This document shows, piece by piece, positions 43,237 to 53,935 of a stretch of DNA of 64,000 nt. This stretch comes from Desulfatitalea alkaliphila. GTDB lineage: Bacteria > Desulfobacterota > Desulfobacteria > Desulfobacterales > Desulfosarcinaceae. The stretch lies in the NCBI RefSeq assembly GCF_022968795.1, contig NZ_JALJRB010000008.1, positions 62,001-126,000 of the forward strand, read 5' to 3'. A program made the translations under genes and the position numbers. Positions within the stretch are counted from its first letter, which is position 1. The number at the start of each line of letters is the position of its first letter. Below the pieces are notes generated by a model. The model searched no databases. It was not told where the DNA came from and worked only from the letters and a program-made list of their open reading frames with translations.

Positions 43237-44298
43237 TCACGAATAGACCCAGCCAAAAGGCAGGGGCGGATATTTGACCACCCCCGGCTTGGGCAGAATG
43301 TGTTCCTGCCCCACTGCGAGCCAGTTGTAATCCGGATTGATCTCTCTGAGTTTGCCGTCGTCCGGGGGACGTGCATGGTTGGTATACGCATAGCTGACCC
43401 TGAACAGACAGATCGCTTTGCGACCCTCTCTGGCCACCACATAATGTTTTCTGAAAGTGGCCGCGGAAATACTGTTGGCGGTTGTCACCTGCTGCACCTC
43501 GGTTTCCGACAAAGGCACCAGGACCGATTTGGCCACGCCCCTTTCGGAAATGCGAAGCAAGGCGCGGGACTCGCTGCTGCCCACGTAGACCGTTGAAATG
43601 CAAGGAATCCGCTTGAGATATTGAGCCGCGACGATGGCGGCGGTGCGGCGCCCCCCCACCATTACCGGAACACCGTAGTATTCGAAAAATTTACGCTGCA
43701 CGACCTCCGCATACTGATCGCCCTTTTCATAAAGGTCCTTGGAGATGTAACGCAGGCTCTGGGCCATATCCTCGGCCGCCTCGGCAATCGGCCAGTCGAT
43801 GCGCACATGAAAATGGGAGAGCATGTACCGGTTTTTCAAATGGCTGCCCGGATCCCGCTGGATCAACAAAGCATAATCGACCGGCAGGAGCACTTTGAGA
43901 AAATTGTAGAAATGGGCCGAATCGATATACTTCTGATTGCGATCGAAGTTGTCGGGCATCGGCAGGGTTTTGTTGTGCAGCAGGTTGCTCTTGGTGGTCT
44001 TGTTCAGATCGAAGAAACGGATGTACTTCTTGTACCGGGCCGGGATGGTGTCCTCGACAAAGATCACCAGGAAAGCATTCTGGGATTCGTGCTCGATGCT
44101 GGGAATACGGGCGCGGGGCTTGAGTTCCCGCTTTTCCACAAAAGGATAGGGCTTGCCTTCCTTGAGGAAACCGGCATAGGACATCATCAGGCCATGGTCG
44201 AGCATAAACTGGTCAAGATCGTCGCGCAGCAATTCGTAGTAAGATCGACGCAGCCGATTGAGCTGGCTCAACTCCTCCCGTACACTCCAGTATGCCAA
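43237..44298 (-). CDS. Unknown 353-residue cytoplasmic protein
   Basis: I do not recognise a family. The protein has no signal peptide or membrane helix, a basic, mixed alpha/beta composition, and ordinary codon use. Segments such as KYIRFFDLNKTTKSNLL, VMVGGRRTAAIVAAQYL and STVYVGSSESRALLRI are suggestive of a globular fold, possibly nucleotide-related, but no motif is diagnostic. The start is TTG at 44298 with GGGAG 8-9 bases before it; no ATG is nearby. It is a single-gene unit between PilZ and pgk. Confidence 0.6.
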   Translation of the reverse strand: MAYWSVREELSQLNRLRRSYYELLRDDLDQFMLDHGLMMSYAGFLKEGKPYPFVEKRELKPRARIPSIEHESQNAFLVIFVEDTIPARYKKYIRFFDLNKTTKSNLLHNKTLPMPDNFDRNQKYIDSAHFYNFLKVLLPVDYALLIQRDPGSHLKNRYMLSHFHVRIDWPIAEAAEDMAQSLRYISKDLYEKGDQYAEVVQRKFFEYYGVPVMVGGRRTAAIVAAQYLKRIPCISTVYVGSSESRALLRISERGVAKSVLVPLSETEVQQVTTANSISAATFRKHYVVAREGRKAICLFRVSYAYTNHARPPDDGKLREINPDYNWLAVGQEHILPKPGVVKYPPLPFGWVYS

Positions 44299-44458
44299 AG
44301 GTCGCTCCCGCTGTTGTTATGATTGTGTCCGACGGATCGTGAAGAGAATGATAATATGTATGATTTTTAACATCATTCAGCGGTGGCGTCAATTGGGTCG
44401 GCATTCACGCAGCGACTCTGATGGCACACGCAGCACCGTTCAAAGACCACATCCTTCA

Positions 44459-44504
44459 TATCGAAATCCAAATCGAAATCGGGATCGGTATCGAAATCGA
44501 ACCG
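44459..44504. repeat. Imperfect short repeat of ATCGAAATC
   Basis: The word ATCGAAATC or a one-base variant recurs about five times in 46 bp, roughly every six to twelve bases. It is a low-complexity tract between genes. Confidence 0.7.
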
Positions 44505-44606
44505 CAAGGATGACGCCGCGGTCTCATGATCCAACGGTGGGGATAAAGCAGTGTGAAGGGTTCGCGCAAAACCGGTCTTCACATCGGGTGTCCGGATGTT
44601 ACGCGC

Positions 44607-44649
44607 AGCGCACCGACCGGGAAGCAAAACGCCCGTCGGTCGGTGCGCT
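44607..44649 (-). terminator. Hairpin after pgk (terminator-like, no T-run)
   Basis: AGCGCACCGACCG (44607-44619) is perfectly complementary to 44637-44649, with a 17-nt loop. It starts 10 bp after the pgk stop. No U-tract follows, so it may be a Rho-related or stabilising 3' hairpin. Confidence 0.55.
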
Positions 44650-44658
44650 TCAATGGGC

Positions 44659-45855
44659 CTACTTGTCGTTCAAAGCGGCTACGCCCGGCAAGACTTTCCC
44701 TTCCAGGAATTCAAGGGATGCACCGCCCCCGGTGGAGATGTGGCTGATCCGGTCGGCCACGCCGGCTTTCTCGGCCGCCGCCGCCGAGTCGCCGCCGCCG
44801 ATGACGGTAGTGGCGCCCTTGTCCGTCATTTGTGCCAGGAGCCGGGCGATCTCGAAGGTGCCTTCGGCTGTGGCGGGAATTTCGAATACGCCCATGGGGC
44901 CGTTCCAGACCACCGTTCGGGCGCCTTCCAAGGCCTGCTGGAAGGCGGTGAGGGTGGCGGGTCCGATATCCAGCCCGGCCGCGTCCGAAGGCATTTCGTG
45001 CACGGAAACGGTTTGCAGGTTATCGGCCTTGCCGGCACCGATGTCGAAAGCGGCGCTCACACGGCAATCCTCCGGCAAAACCATCTTGCCCCCGGCTTCG
45101 TCGATCAGCCCTCGGGCCATCTCGACACGATCCTTTTCCAGCAGACTCTTGCCCACTTGCCGTCCCATGGCGTGCAAAAAGGTGAAGGCCATGCCGCCGC
45201 CGATCAACAAACGGTCCACCTTGGGCAGCAGGTTTTGAATCACGTCGATCTTGCCGGAAATTTTAGCTCCGCCGAGAATGGCGACAAAGGGATGGGACGG
45301 TGCCCGGACCACCTTTTCGAGATAGTCGAGCTCCTTGGTCATCAAAAAGCCCGCTACACACGGCTTCAGAAACCGGGTCACCCCCTCGGTGGAAGCATGG
45401 GCGCGATGGGCCGTGCCGAAGGCATCGTTGACATAAACGTCGCCCCATTGGGCCAATTGTTCGGCAAAGGAAGGATCGTTTTGCTCCTCGCCTTTGTGAA
45501 ACCGCAGGTTCTCCAACAACAGCACCTGCCCCGGTGCCAGTTCCTCGACGGCCCGGCGCGCCGCCTGCCCCACACAATCCGCGGCGAAAGCCACCGGTTG
45601 CCCCAGGTGCGCGCCGAGATTGTCGGCGCAAGGCGCCAGGGAGCATTCGGTCTTCGCCTCCCCCTTGGGCCGTCCCAGATGGGACATCAGCACCAGCCGG
45701 GCGCCCTTGCCCAGAATATAGCGAATGGAAGGCAGCGCGGCGCGAATGCGGTTGTCGTTGGCCACCTGCCCTTGTTTGAGGGGCACGTTAAAATCGACCC
45801 GCATCAAAACCCTTAGGCCGTCCAACGCCACATCTTCGATGGTCTTCTTCGCCAT
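44659..45855 (-). CDS. pgk: Phosphoglycerate kinase
   Basis: 398 residues, a standard length. [12 protein letters not shown] near residue 18, SHLGRPKGE near residue 58, and [14 protein letters not shown] near residue 355 are the family marks. It interconverts 1,3-bisphosphoglycerate and 3-phosphoglycerate in glycolysis and gluconeogenesis. GGAGGTG precedes the ATG. It is the last gene of the gyrA-gpsA-small protein-pgk run. Confidence 0.97.
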   Translation of the reverse strand: MAKKTIEDVALDGLRVLMRVDFNVPLKQGQVANDNRIRAALPSIRYILGKGARLVLMSHLGRPKGEAKTECSLAPCADNLGAHLGQPVAFAADCVGQAARRAVEELAPGQVLLLENLRFHKGEEQNDPSFAEQLAQWGDVYVNDAFGTAHRAHASTEGVTRFLKPCVAGFLMTKELDYLEKVVRAPSHPFVAILGGAKISGKIDVIQNLLPKVDRLLIGGGMAFTFLHAMGRQVGKSLLEKDRVEMARGLIDEAGGKMVLPEDCRVSAAFDIGAGKADNLQTVSVHEMPSDAAGLDIGPATLTAFQQALEGARTVVWNGPMGVFEIPATAEGTFEIARLLAQMTDKGATTVIGGGDSAAAAEKAGVADRISHISTGGGASLEFLEGKVLPGVAALNDK

Positions 45856-45867
45856 GGGGCACCTCCT

Positions 45868-46146
45868 TCAAGATGTCTCTTCTTTTTGGCGTTGCTGGTC
45901 GATGATTTTCTTCCGGGACCAGCGTTGAAAAAACCCGATGATTCCGCCACGGTAGGCACGATCGACCATTTCCGCACGCACCCGCCACCCCCGCCGGCCT
46001 TCCATGGCCGAACGCAAACAGGCCGTCTTATGCAGGCACCGCATGCATTCCTCGGGCGTCGCACGCAGTCCGTCCGCCGCCAAGGGGAAAACGGTTTCGA
46101 TGTCACCATAACATGCGGGTTTTTCATCTCGGGGGCTCTCGGCCAT
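45868..46146 (-). CDS. Small cysteine-containing protein between gpsA and pgk
   Basis: 92 residues, cytoplasmic. It has a Cys near residue 12 and a CMRCLHKTAC cluster near residue 34, so a metal or Fe-S site is possible. The C-terminal half is basic (GFFQRWSRKKIIDQQRQ). Start ATG 46146 has AGAGGAG seven bases upstream, better than an upstream in-frame ATG at 46197. No known family is recognised. It sits 40 bp from gpsA and 12 bp from pgk, so it is probably co-transcribed. Confidence 0.62.
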   Translation of the reverse strand: MAESPRDEKPACYGDIETVFPLAADGLRATPEECMRCLHKTACLRSAMEGRRGWRVRAEMVDRAYRGGIIGFFQRWSRKKIIDQQRQKEETS

Positions 46147-46186
46147 GGGGCTCCTCTGTTCGGCGTGACGGCATGCACCGCTGCCG

Positions 46187-47215
46187 TCAATCCTCATCCA
46201 GTTCGTTCTTCAGGTCGCGGGTCATCAACTGGTAAACCGCCTCTTTGGGGGCCAATTGCTCATACAGAATGCGATATACCGCGTGGGAGATAGGCATCTC
46301 AACGCCCAGGCGCAGGGAGAGATTGTACACCGATCGGGCGGTCTTGACCCCCTCGGCCACCATGCGCATCTCCTGCAACAGGTCGGCGAGCTGCATGCCC
46401 TGACCGATCTTCTTGCCGATGGTGTGATTGCGGCTGACGTCGCCGGTGCAGGTCAACACCAGGTCCCCCACCCCCGCCGATCCCGTGAAGGTCCGCGGGT
46501 TGGCCCCCATGGCCCGCCCCAGCCGCCGGATCTCGGTCAACCCCCGGGTGATCAACGCAGCGCGGGTGTTGAGACCCAGGCCGAGGCCGTCCACCATGCC
46601 GGCGGCGATGGCGATGACGTTTTTCACCGCCCCGCCCAGTTCCACCCCTACCAGGTCATCGTTGGTATAGACGCGAAAGGCCGGGGTGGCGAAAACAGCC
46701 TGCACCTTTTGGGCGCAGTCGGGCTCCCGCGCCGCCACGCTGACGACGGTGGGCATACCCAGGGCCACCTCCCGCGCGAAACTGGGCCCGGACAACACCG
46801 CCAAACGATCTTCATCAAGGTTCGGCAAACAGTCGCGGATCACGCCGGACATGGTCAACAAAGTGCTGTTCTCGATGCCCTTGCTGGCCGATACGATGAT
46901 GGTGCCGTTTTGCAGATGGGGCGCCATCTCACTGGTGACCGTTCGCATCACGTGAGAGGGGACCACTACAAGCACAAGGTCTTTGCCGGCCACCGCCTTC
47001 TGCAATTCATTGGTGGGCATGAGGCGCTGCGACAAGACCACGCCCGGCAAGAACAAGTCGTTTTCCCGAGTCTCGCGAATGCGCTGCGCCAAATCCGGTT
47101 CGTAAATCCACCAGTCGACGGTGTATCCCTTGTCGGCCAGCAGGTGGGCCAGGGCCGTTCCCCAACTCCCGCCGCCCACCACGCCGATGCGCATATCCAA
47201 AAACGGCTGAACCAT
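46187..47215 (-). CDS. gpsA: Glycerol-3-phosphate dehydrogenase [NAD(P)+]
   Basis: 342 residues. The NAD(P) loop is GGGSWGTALAHLLADKG near residue 14 and the catalytic lysine is in GGAVKNVIAIAAGMVDG near residue 200. It makes sn-glycerol 3-phosphate for phospholipid synthesis. An internal ATG at 47194 (MRIGVVGG) is an alternative start. It begins two bases after the gyrA stop, so gyrA and gpsA are likely coupled. Confidence 0.96.
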   Translation of the reverse strand: MVQPFLDMRIGVVGGGSWGTALAHLLADKGYTVDWWIYEPDLAQRIRETRENDLFLPGVVLSQRLMPTNELQKAVAGKDLVLVVVPSHVMRTVTSEMAPHLQNGTIIVSASKGIENSTLLTMSGVIRDCLPNLDEDRLAVLSGPSFAREVALGMPTVVSVAAREPDCAQKVQAVFATPAFRVYTNDDLVGVELGGAVKNVIAIAAGMVDGLGLGLNTRAALITRGLTEIRRLGRAMGANPRTFTGSAGVGDLVLTCTGDVSRNHTIGKKIGQGMQLADLLQEMRMVAEGVKTARSVYNLSLRLGVEMPISHAVYRILYEQLAPKEAVYQLMTRDLKNELDED

Positions 47216-47217
47216 GG

Positions 47218-49692
47218 CTATTCCTCCAGGGAGTCCTCTCCGTTGCCGTTTTCATCCTCTTTTTCGGCCAGGCTGGCGGCGCTGACCACCCGCTCGCCGG
47301 TCTCCAGTCCGATCAAGCGAACGCCCTGGGTGTTGCGACTTATGACGGAAATGGTGCTCACCGGCATACGGATGATCTTGCCCCGATCCGACACCAACAT
47401 CACGTCGTCGTCGTCCTGGACCCCCATGATGCTCACCACGGCGCCGTTGCGCTCGTTGGTCTTGATGGTGATCACCCCCATGCCGCCCCTTTTGTGCACG
47501 GGATACTCGTCGATGGAGGTGCGTTTGCCGTAACCGTTTTCGGTGATTGCCAGCAGGGTTTGCCCGAAACGGACAACCTCCATGCCCACGATGCGATCCC
47601 CGGGCCCCAGACGCATGCCGCGCACGCCACGGGCAATACGGCTGCTGGAACGGATGTCCGATTCGTGGAAACGAATGGATTTACCCATGGCCGATCCCAG
47701 GAATACATTACCGGTGCCGTCCGTGATGCGCACGGCGATCAGCTCATCGCTCGGGGCCAGGCCCAAGGCGATGATGCCCCCGGCCCGCGGCCGGGAGAAG
47801 GCCATCATGTCGGTCTTTTTCACGATCCCGGCTTTGGTGGCCATGAGCACATAGTGTCCAGGCGCGAAATCCGGCACGGCCAACACCGTGGTCATTCGCT
47901 CCCCCTCTTCGAAATTGAGCAGGTTGACGATGGCCTTGCCGCGACTGGTGAGTCCGGCTTGGGGGATGTCGTACACCTTGCACCAATACACCTTACCCCG
48001 GTTGGTGAAGAAGAGAAAGTTGTGGTGGGTGGAAGCGACAAACAGATGTGCGACGAAATCGGCCTCTTTCATCCGTATACCGGTTCGGCCTTTTCCGCCC
48101 CGGCGCTGGGATTGATAAAGGGTGATGGGATTGCGTTTGATGTAACCCGAATTGGAGATGGTCACCACCATGTCCTCCTCGGCGATCATATCCTCCATGG
48201 TCAACTCGCGGGTGGTGGCCACGATCTCCGAGCGCCGGGCATCGCCGAACTCCTCTTTGAGTTCCAACAGCTCCGTTTGAATCAACGCCAGCACCTTCTG
48301 CTCGCTGCCCAGGATCTCCTTGAACCGCTCAATGTCCTTGAGAATGGCCTGGTACTCTTCGACGATTTTATCCCGCTCCAGCCCTGTGAGCCGTTGCAAA
48401 CGCATGTCGAGTATGGCCTGCGCCTGAATCACCGACAGCTGGAAGACCGCCATGAGACGCTCCTTGGCTTCCGGCGGCGTTTTGGACTGCCGGATCATCT
48501 GCACCACGGCATCCAGATTGTCCAGGGCGATCTTAAGCCCTTCCAGAACATGGGCCCGCTCTTCGGCCTTGTTCAGGTCGTATCGGGTGCGCCGGACAAT
48601 CACCTCTTTGCGGTGATCCACGAAGTGTCCCAGCATCTGCTTGAGGGTCAACACTTGGGGCCGCTGCCGGACAACCGCCAGGAAGATGATACCGAAGCTA
48701 TTCTCCATCTGGGTGTGCTTGAACAGCTGATTGATCACGACACCGGCCACGCTGCCTTTTTTCAACCCCATGGCGATGCGCATGCCCTGCCGATCCGACT
48801 CGTCGCGCACGTAACTGATGCCCTCGATGTGCTTCTCCTTCATCAGCTCCGCGATCTTCTCTATCAACCTGGCCTTGTTGACCTGGTAGGGAATCTCATT
48901 GACCACGATGGTTTCCCTGCCGGCGCGATCCTGTTCGACGTCGACCCGCGCACGGATGCGGATGATGCCACGACCGGTGCGATAGGCCTCCTTGATGCCG
49001 GAGGTACCGTAAATGATCCCGCCGGTGGGGAAGTCGGGCCCGGGCAGGTATTGCATCAATCCCTCGCAGGAGATCTCCGGGTCATCGATCAAGGCGCAGA
49101 CGGCATCCACCACTTCGTTGAGGTTGTGGGGGGGCACATTGGTGGCCATGCCCACCGCAATACCGGCCGATCCGTTGACCATCAAGGCGGGTACTTTGGC
49201 CGGCAGCACCGCGGGCTCGGTGAGGGATTCATCATAGTTGGCGATGAAATCGACGGTCTCCTTGTCCAAATCATCCAGCATCCGCTGCGCCACACGGGTC
49301 ATGCGCACCTCGGTGTAACGCATGGCCGCGGCCGGATCGCCGTCGACGGAGCCGAAGTTGCCCTGACCGTCCACCAAGGTGTAGCGCATGGCAAAATGCT
49401 GGGCCATGCGCACGATGGTGTCGTACACCGCCGAATCGCCGTGGGGATGGTACTTACCGATGACATCACCGACGATGCGCGCCGACTTCTTATAGGGCTT
49501 GTTGTAATCGTTCTTCAATTCGCGCATAGCGAACAACACCCGACGGTGCACCGGTTTGAGTCCGTCACGCACATCGGGCAGGGCCCGCCCGATGATAACG
49601 CTCATGGCGTAGTCGAGATAGGATTTTTTCATCTCCTTCTCGATGCTCACCATGGGCTGGTTCTCATTTGGTATCATTGCTCCGCTTTCCAT
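47218..49692 (-). CDS. gyrA: DNA gyrase subunit A
   Basis: About 824 residues. The catalytic tyrosine is in AMRYTEVRM near residue 123, the quinolone region [12 protein letters not shown] keeps the Ser and Asp of sensitive enzymes, and the GyrA box is [10 protein letters not shown] near residue 540, so this is gyrase and not topoisomerase IV. The C-terminal beta-pinwheel repeats follow. The start is among ATGs 49707, 49692 or 49677; 49692 has GGAG at good spacing. It is unusual to see gpsA directly behind it. Confidence 0.95.
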   Translation of the reverse strand: MESGAMIPNENQPMVSIEKEMKKSYLDYAMSVIIGRALPDVRDGLKPVHRRVLFAMRELKNDYNKPYKKSARIVGDVIGKYHPHGDSAVYDTIVRMAQHFAMRYTLVDGQGNFGSVDGDPAAAMRYTEVRMTRVAQRMLDDLDKETVDFIANYDESLTEPAVLPAKVPALMVNGSAGIAVGMATNVPPHNLNEVVDAVCALIDDPEISCEGLMQYLPGPDFPTGGIIYGTSGIKEAYRTGRGIIRIRARVDVEQDRAGRETIVVNEIPYQVNKARLIEKIAELMKEKHIEGISYVRDESDRQGMRIAMGLKKGSVAGVVINQLFKHTQMENSFGIIFLAVVRQRPQVLTLKQMLGHFVDHRKEVIVRRTRYDLNKAEERAHVLEGLKIALDNLDAVVQMIRQSKTPPEAKERLMAVFQLSVIQAQAILDMRLQRLTGLERDKIVEEYQAILKDIERFKEILGSEQKVLALIQTELLELKEEFGDARRSEIVATTRELTMEDMIAEEDMVVTISNSGYIKRNPITLYQSQRRGGKGRTGIRMKEADFVAHLFVASTHHNFLFFTNRGKVYWCKVYDIPQAGLTSRGKAIVNLLNFEEGERMTTVLAVPDFAPGHYVLMATKAGIVKKTDMMAFSRPRAGGIIALGLAPSDELIAVRITDGTGNVFLGSAMGKSIRFHESDIRSSSRIARGVRGMRLGPGDRIVGMEVVRFGQTLLAITENGYGKRTSIDEYPVHKRGGMGVITIKTNERNGAVVSIMGVQDDDDVMLVSDRGKIIRMPVSTISVISRNTQGVRLIGLETGERVVSAASLAEKEDENGNGEDSLEE

Positions 49693-49713
49693 CCGATCTC
49701 CATCCACAATAGA

Positions 49714-50787
49714 CTATTGTTTGCCGGGCTCGACCAGACGCTGGTAGTTTGCCCGGTAGATTTCCGCCATGGTTAGAAATGCCGTGACCACCAGCGGTCC
49801 GTAAATGATCCCCAGAATGCCGAACAACCTGAGGCCGCCGATGATCGAGAAAAAGACCAACAGGGTGTGCATCTGCACGCGATGCCCCACCAGTTTGGGC
49901 TTGAGGAAATAATCGACCCCCGCCGACAGGATCACATAGACGACAAAGCAAACGATCCCCAGAAGCATCTGTCCTTTGATGAACAGGTAGATCGCTGCCG
50001 GAACAAACACCATGCCGATCCCCACGATGGGAATGACGGCCAACAAGGCCATGATGACACCCCATAAAAAGGCGCTCGGAAAACCGATGGCCCAGAAGAG
50101 GAGACCACCCCCGATCCCCTGAATCAACCCTGAAAACCCGTTGACGATCAAAACGGCCCATGACATCTGCTTGAACTTATCGATGAGCATGCGATCGTGT
50201 TCAGTCGGCAGTGGTGAAAGCTCGCTGATGTAATTGATCAACCGTTCGCCGTCCATCAACAAAAAGAACACCACCAATAGCATCAGAAAAAAGTAGAACA
50301 CGAAGTTGAGGATGTTGGAGGCGATGGCACGGGCCTGTTCGTACAGAAACAGCCCGACGATGCGTGCTGTTTCGTTGAGGACGCTTTTGATCTCCTCTCC
50401 CGTGAGGGTGTAATTAAAGGTGCCCAGAAAGGTGTTGATCCTATCCAGTATGCGCGTGTCACGCATCAACGCGTTGATCTGTTCGTTGATGGCAGCCCCC
50501 CGGGCCATTTCATAGAGCCCGAAGGCCTGTTGGGCCAGGCTGCCGACAAAAAAAACAATGGGCACCAACAGCAGCACCAGAATCAGGCCGCAGATCACCA
50601 TCGCCGCCACAACGGCCGGCAACTGCAGCCGCTGTTGCAGATACCGGTGGAAAGGATAGGCGATGCCGCTGACCACCGCACCCAACACCAGCACCGACAG
50701 AAACGGAAACAGGAGCCATCCGAGCAGCAGAAAGGATCCGATGAAGCAGACCAGAAAAAACCATAATATGGCGTTTTGGGTACTCAC
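49714..50787 (-). CDS. AI-2E family transporter (PerM/YdiK-like)
   Basis: 357 residues with about eight hydrophobic helices, including paired N-terminal helices and a large middle loop (about 80-150). The GGLRLFGILGIIYGPLVV segment near residue 310 is typical. Members export AI-2, small solutes or ions; the substrate is not predicted. It ends about 20 bp before gyrA on the same strand. Confidence 0.85.
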   Translation of the reverse strand: MSTQNAILWFFLVCFIGSFLLLGWLLFPFLSVLVLGAVVSGIAYPFHRYLQQRLQLPAVVAAMVICGLILVLLLVPIVFFVGSLAQQAFGLYEMARGAAINEQINALMRDTRILDRINTFLGTFNYTLTGEEIKSVLNETARIVGLFLYEQARAIASNILNFVFYFFLMLLVVFFLLMDGERLINYISELSPLPTEHDRMLIDKFKQMSWAVLIVNGFSGLIQGIGGGLLFWAIGFPSAFLWGVIMALLAVIPIVGIGMVFVPAAIYLFIKGQMLLGIVCFVVYVILSAGVDYFLKPKLVGHRVQMHTLLVFFSIIGGLRLFGILGIIYGPLVVTAFLTMAEIYRANYQRLVEPGKQ

Positions 50788-51002
50788 ATCGAGCCACTTT
50801 TCCGTTGCTGGTCATCTGGACCGGAGGCCACCAAAGGTGAACCGCCAACGCCGAAAGGACCGCCCCTTGGCCGGCCGCACCCTCGCAAGGCCGCCGCCGG
50901 CGAAGGATCGCCGGGTCGAAATGATTTGTAAGCCATCTTGTGGCGTATGCGAAATTCCATACCGCCGAAGGAGGGATGTCCGGCGGATTCAGACAGCGGC
51001 AC
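50788..51002. other. Intergenic region upstream of the AI-2E gene
   Basis: 215 bp without a credible gene; it presumably contains the promoter for the AI-2E-gyrA-gpsA-pgk series. No promoter could be assigned by eye. Confidence 0.4.
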
Positions 51003-51158
51003 TCAACGGCTGATCAAGGCACCGGCGGTGATAAAAAGGAGAATCTCGTAAATCCACATGGCGGTCATACTGCCGAACGCCCCGTAAACAATGCCGCCGC
51101 CTACTATGGCCGGCACACCGAAAAAGATCAAGATCGCCAATCGTCTGCTGATATCCAT
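51003..51158 (-). CDS. Possible small two-helix membrane protein
   Basis: 51 residues from ATG 51158. Two hydrophobic helices (RLAILIFFGVPAIVGGGIVYG and AMWIYEILLFITAGALI) fill nearly all of it. The ribosome site is weak (GGGG nine bases before). The longer frame from 51296 adds an unlikely N-terminus. No family is recognised. Confidence 0.4.
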   Translation of the reverse strand: MDISRRLAILIFFGVPAIVGGGIVYGAFGSMTAMWIYEILLFITAGALISR

Positions 51159-51428
51159 CGATAGAACCCCGTTTTTATTGATCGAGCGATAAAGCGCACC
51201 CTTGTTACCAGGCGCTCCCAACCCATTGCACAGCGGGCTCTTTTGTATCAATAACTGTCTTAAATGTAAAGCCAAAAAGGGAAAACGGGCAAACACGCCG
51301 AGATGGATACCGCCGGATCGCCATGGCGGTATCCGGCGCTGATGACCGACGGTATCCGATCATGCGGGTGGTCGCCCGTTCAACAGAACATAAGGGTTGC
51401 AGCAGGGACGGGATATCCGTCACCGCGT
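51159..51428. other. Intergenic region after the thiolase gene
   Basis: 270 bp with short imperfect inverted repeats around 51300-51360 (GGATACCG words on both strands) but no clear terminator with a T-run. No gene is seen. Confidence 0.4.
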
Positions 51429-52715
<1,287 letters not shown>

Positions 52716-53106
52716 ATGCCACTCCTTCCTTGACTTGAAATCACGGAACGCACCACCACATCCACCAACCGATCATTGAAGAATGAGGCCATGCGCCCGA
52801 ATGAAAAGATTGCTTCACCCCGATCTGTGCTTTAATATCTTTTCATGATGAAAAAAAAAATGCATATACCACAGCCGTTCATTGGTGTCCATTGCACATT
52901 TTGAATCGTACTGTGATGAATAAACACTATTCAGCTGATGTTTGGCCGAGCGCAACCCACGCTTTAAATGGTTTTCATCAGGCAATGGTGGTTTGCGTTA
53001 CCGATCACTTATATAGGAAAACCCTTGAGGCGAACACGGCAGGCATCAGCGACTTTGAAACCATTGGCGTAGGGGCACGGCATGCCGTGCCCCCGAGGTT
53101 TCTCCC
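52716..53106. other. Divergent intergenic region between thiolase and NRDE genes
   Basis: 391 bp, AT-rich between 52800 and 53010. It holds one copy of the dispersed palindrome at 53072-53093, close before the NRDE start. A frame at 52892-53116 is generated partly by that palindrome and is not credited as a gene. Confidence 0.5.
53072..53093. repeat. Single copy of the dispersed palindrome
   Basis: A perfect palindrome (core GGGCACGGCATGCCGTGCCC) flanked by GTA, as in the array at 12608. It lies 13 bp before the NRDE start codon, partly upstream of its GAGG ribosome site. Confidence 0.9.
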
Positions 53107-53898
53107 ATGTGCCTGATCCTGATCGCATACCAATGTCACCCACGCTATCCACTGGTGCTTTTGGCCAACCGGGACGAGTTTCACCAGCGGCCGACGGCAC
53201 CACTCGATTGGTGGCCGGAACATCCCCGGCTGCTGGCCGGACGCGACTTGGCCCAAGGAGGCACCTGGATGGGCGTCACCCGAACCGGCCGCCTGGCGGC
53301 CATCACCAACTACCGGGATCCCGCCGCCGTGCGCCCGGAAGCCCCTTCCAGAGGCGCGTTGGTAACCGATTACCTTCTGGGAACCATGTCTCCCGCCGAC
53401 TATCTGCATCGGATCCGATCACGGGCAAACGGTTATAACGGCTTCAACTTGATCGTCGGCGACACAGAGACCCTCTGGTGGTACTCCAACCGTGCACCGG
53501 ATGCCATGCGCCCCTTGCAACCCGGTGTCAGCGGATTGAGCAACCATTTGTTGGACACCCCCTGGCCCAAGGTGGCCCAGGGCAAAGCGGCACTGGTCGA
53601 TCTTCTGAACCGTTGCACAGAGGTGTCCGAAGAAGCGTGTTTCGAGCTATTGCAGCGGCGGGAAATCGCACCGGATGCACAATTGCCCCGAACCGGTGTG
53701 GACCCGTCATGGGAGCGTCTGCTGAGCCCGATCTTCATCGCCACCGAGACCTACGGCACCCGTTCTTCCACAGTGCTGCTGATCGATGCGCATCATCGCA
53801 TTACCTGCACCGAGCGCACTTGGCAATTGGGCCAATCCGTGCCGGCCGCCGCCGAAACACGGCAGTATGCTTTTCAGATCGAACCGGCCAGCCGATGA
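53107..53898 (+). CDS. TANGO2/NRDE family protein
   Basis: 263 residues. The eponymous NRDE motif is ANRDEFHQRPT near residue 19, preceded by MCLILIAYQ. Further conserved-type segments are GGTWMGVTRTGRLAAITNYRDP and LSNHLLDTPWPK. The fold is thought to resemble Ntn hydrolases; functions linked to heme or lipid metabolism are proposed for eukaryotic relatives. The Cys at position 2 could be the nucleophile after Met removal. Confidence 0.88.
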   Translation: MCLILIAYQCHPRYPLVLLANRDEFHQRPTAPLDWWPEHPRLLAGRDLAQGGTWMGVTRTGRLAAITNYRDPAAVRPEAPSRGALVTDYLLGTMSPADYLHRIRSRANGYNGFNLIVGDTETLWWYSNRAPDAMRPLQPGVSGLSNHLLDTPWPKVAQGKAALVDLLNRCTEVSEEACFELLQRREIAPDAQLPRTGVDPSWERLLSPIFIATETYGTRSSTVLLIDAHHRITCTERTWQLGQSVPAAAETRQYAFQIEPASR

Positions 53899-53935
53899 GG
53901 TGTGAAGAAGAAACAATCACCCGAAAGGAGGTGTT

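Larger units (their letters stand above)
44299..44658. other. Intergenic region between pgk and the unknown gene
   Basis: 360 bp with a 13-bp inverted repeat just after pgk (44607-44649) and a CGAAAT-rich short repeat at 44459-44504. A frame on the minus strand (44627-44373) reads through the repeat and codes for runs of Asp-Phe; I consider it an artefact. Confidence 0.5.

Noticed and set aside
44373-44627. 84-residue frame with Asp-Phe runs and a Cys cluster
   Set aside because: The Asp-Phe runs come from the short ATCGAAATC repeat and the frame overlaps the pgk hairpin; no ribosome site.
47494-49776. 760-residue open frame antisense to gyrA
   Set aside because: Shadow of gyrA; His/Gly/Asp-rich translation without domains.
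52892-53116. 74-residue frame before the NRDE gene
   Set aside because: Its C-terminus is translated from the dispersed palindrome, it has no clear ribosome site and overlaps the NRDE start.
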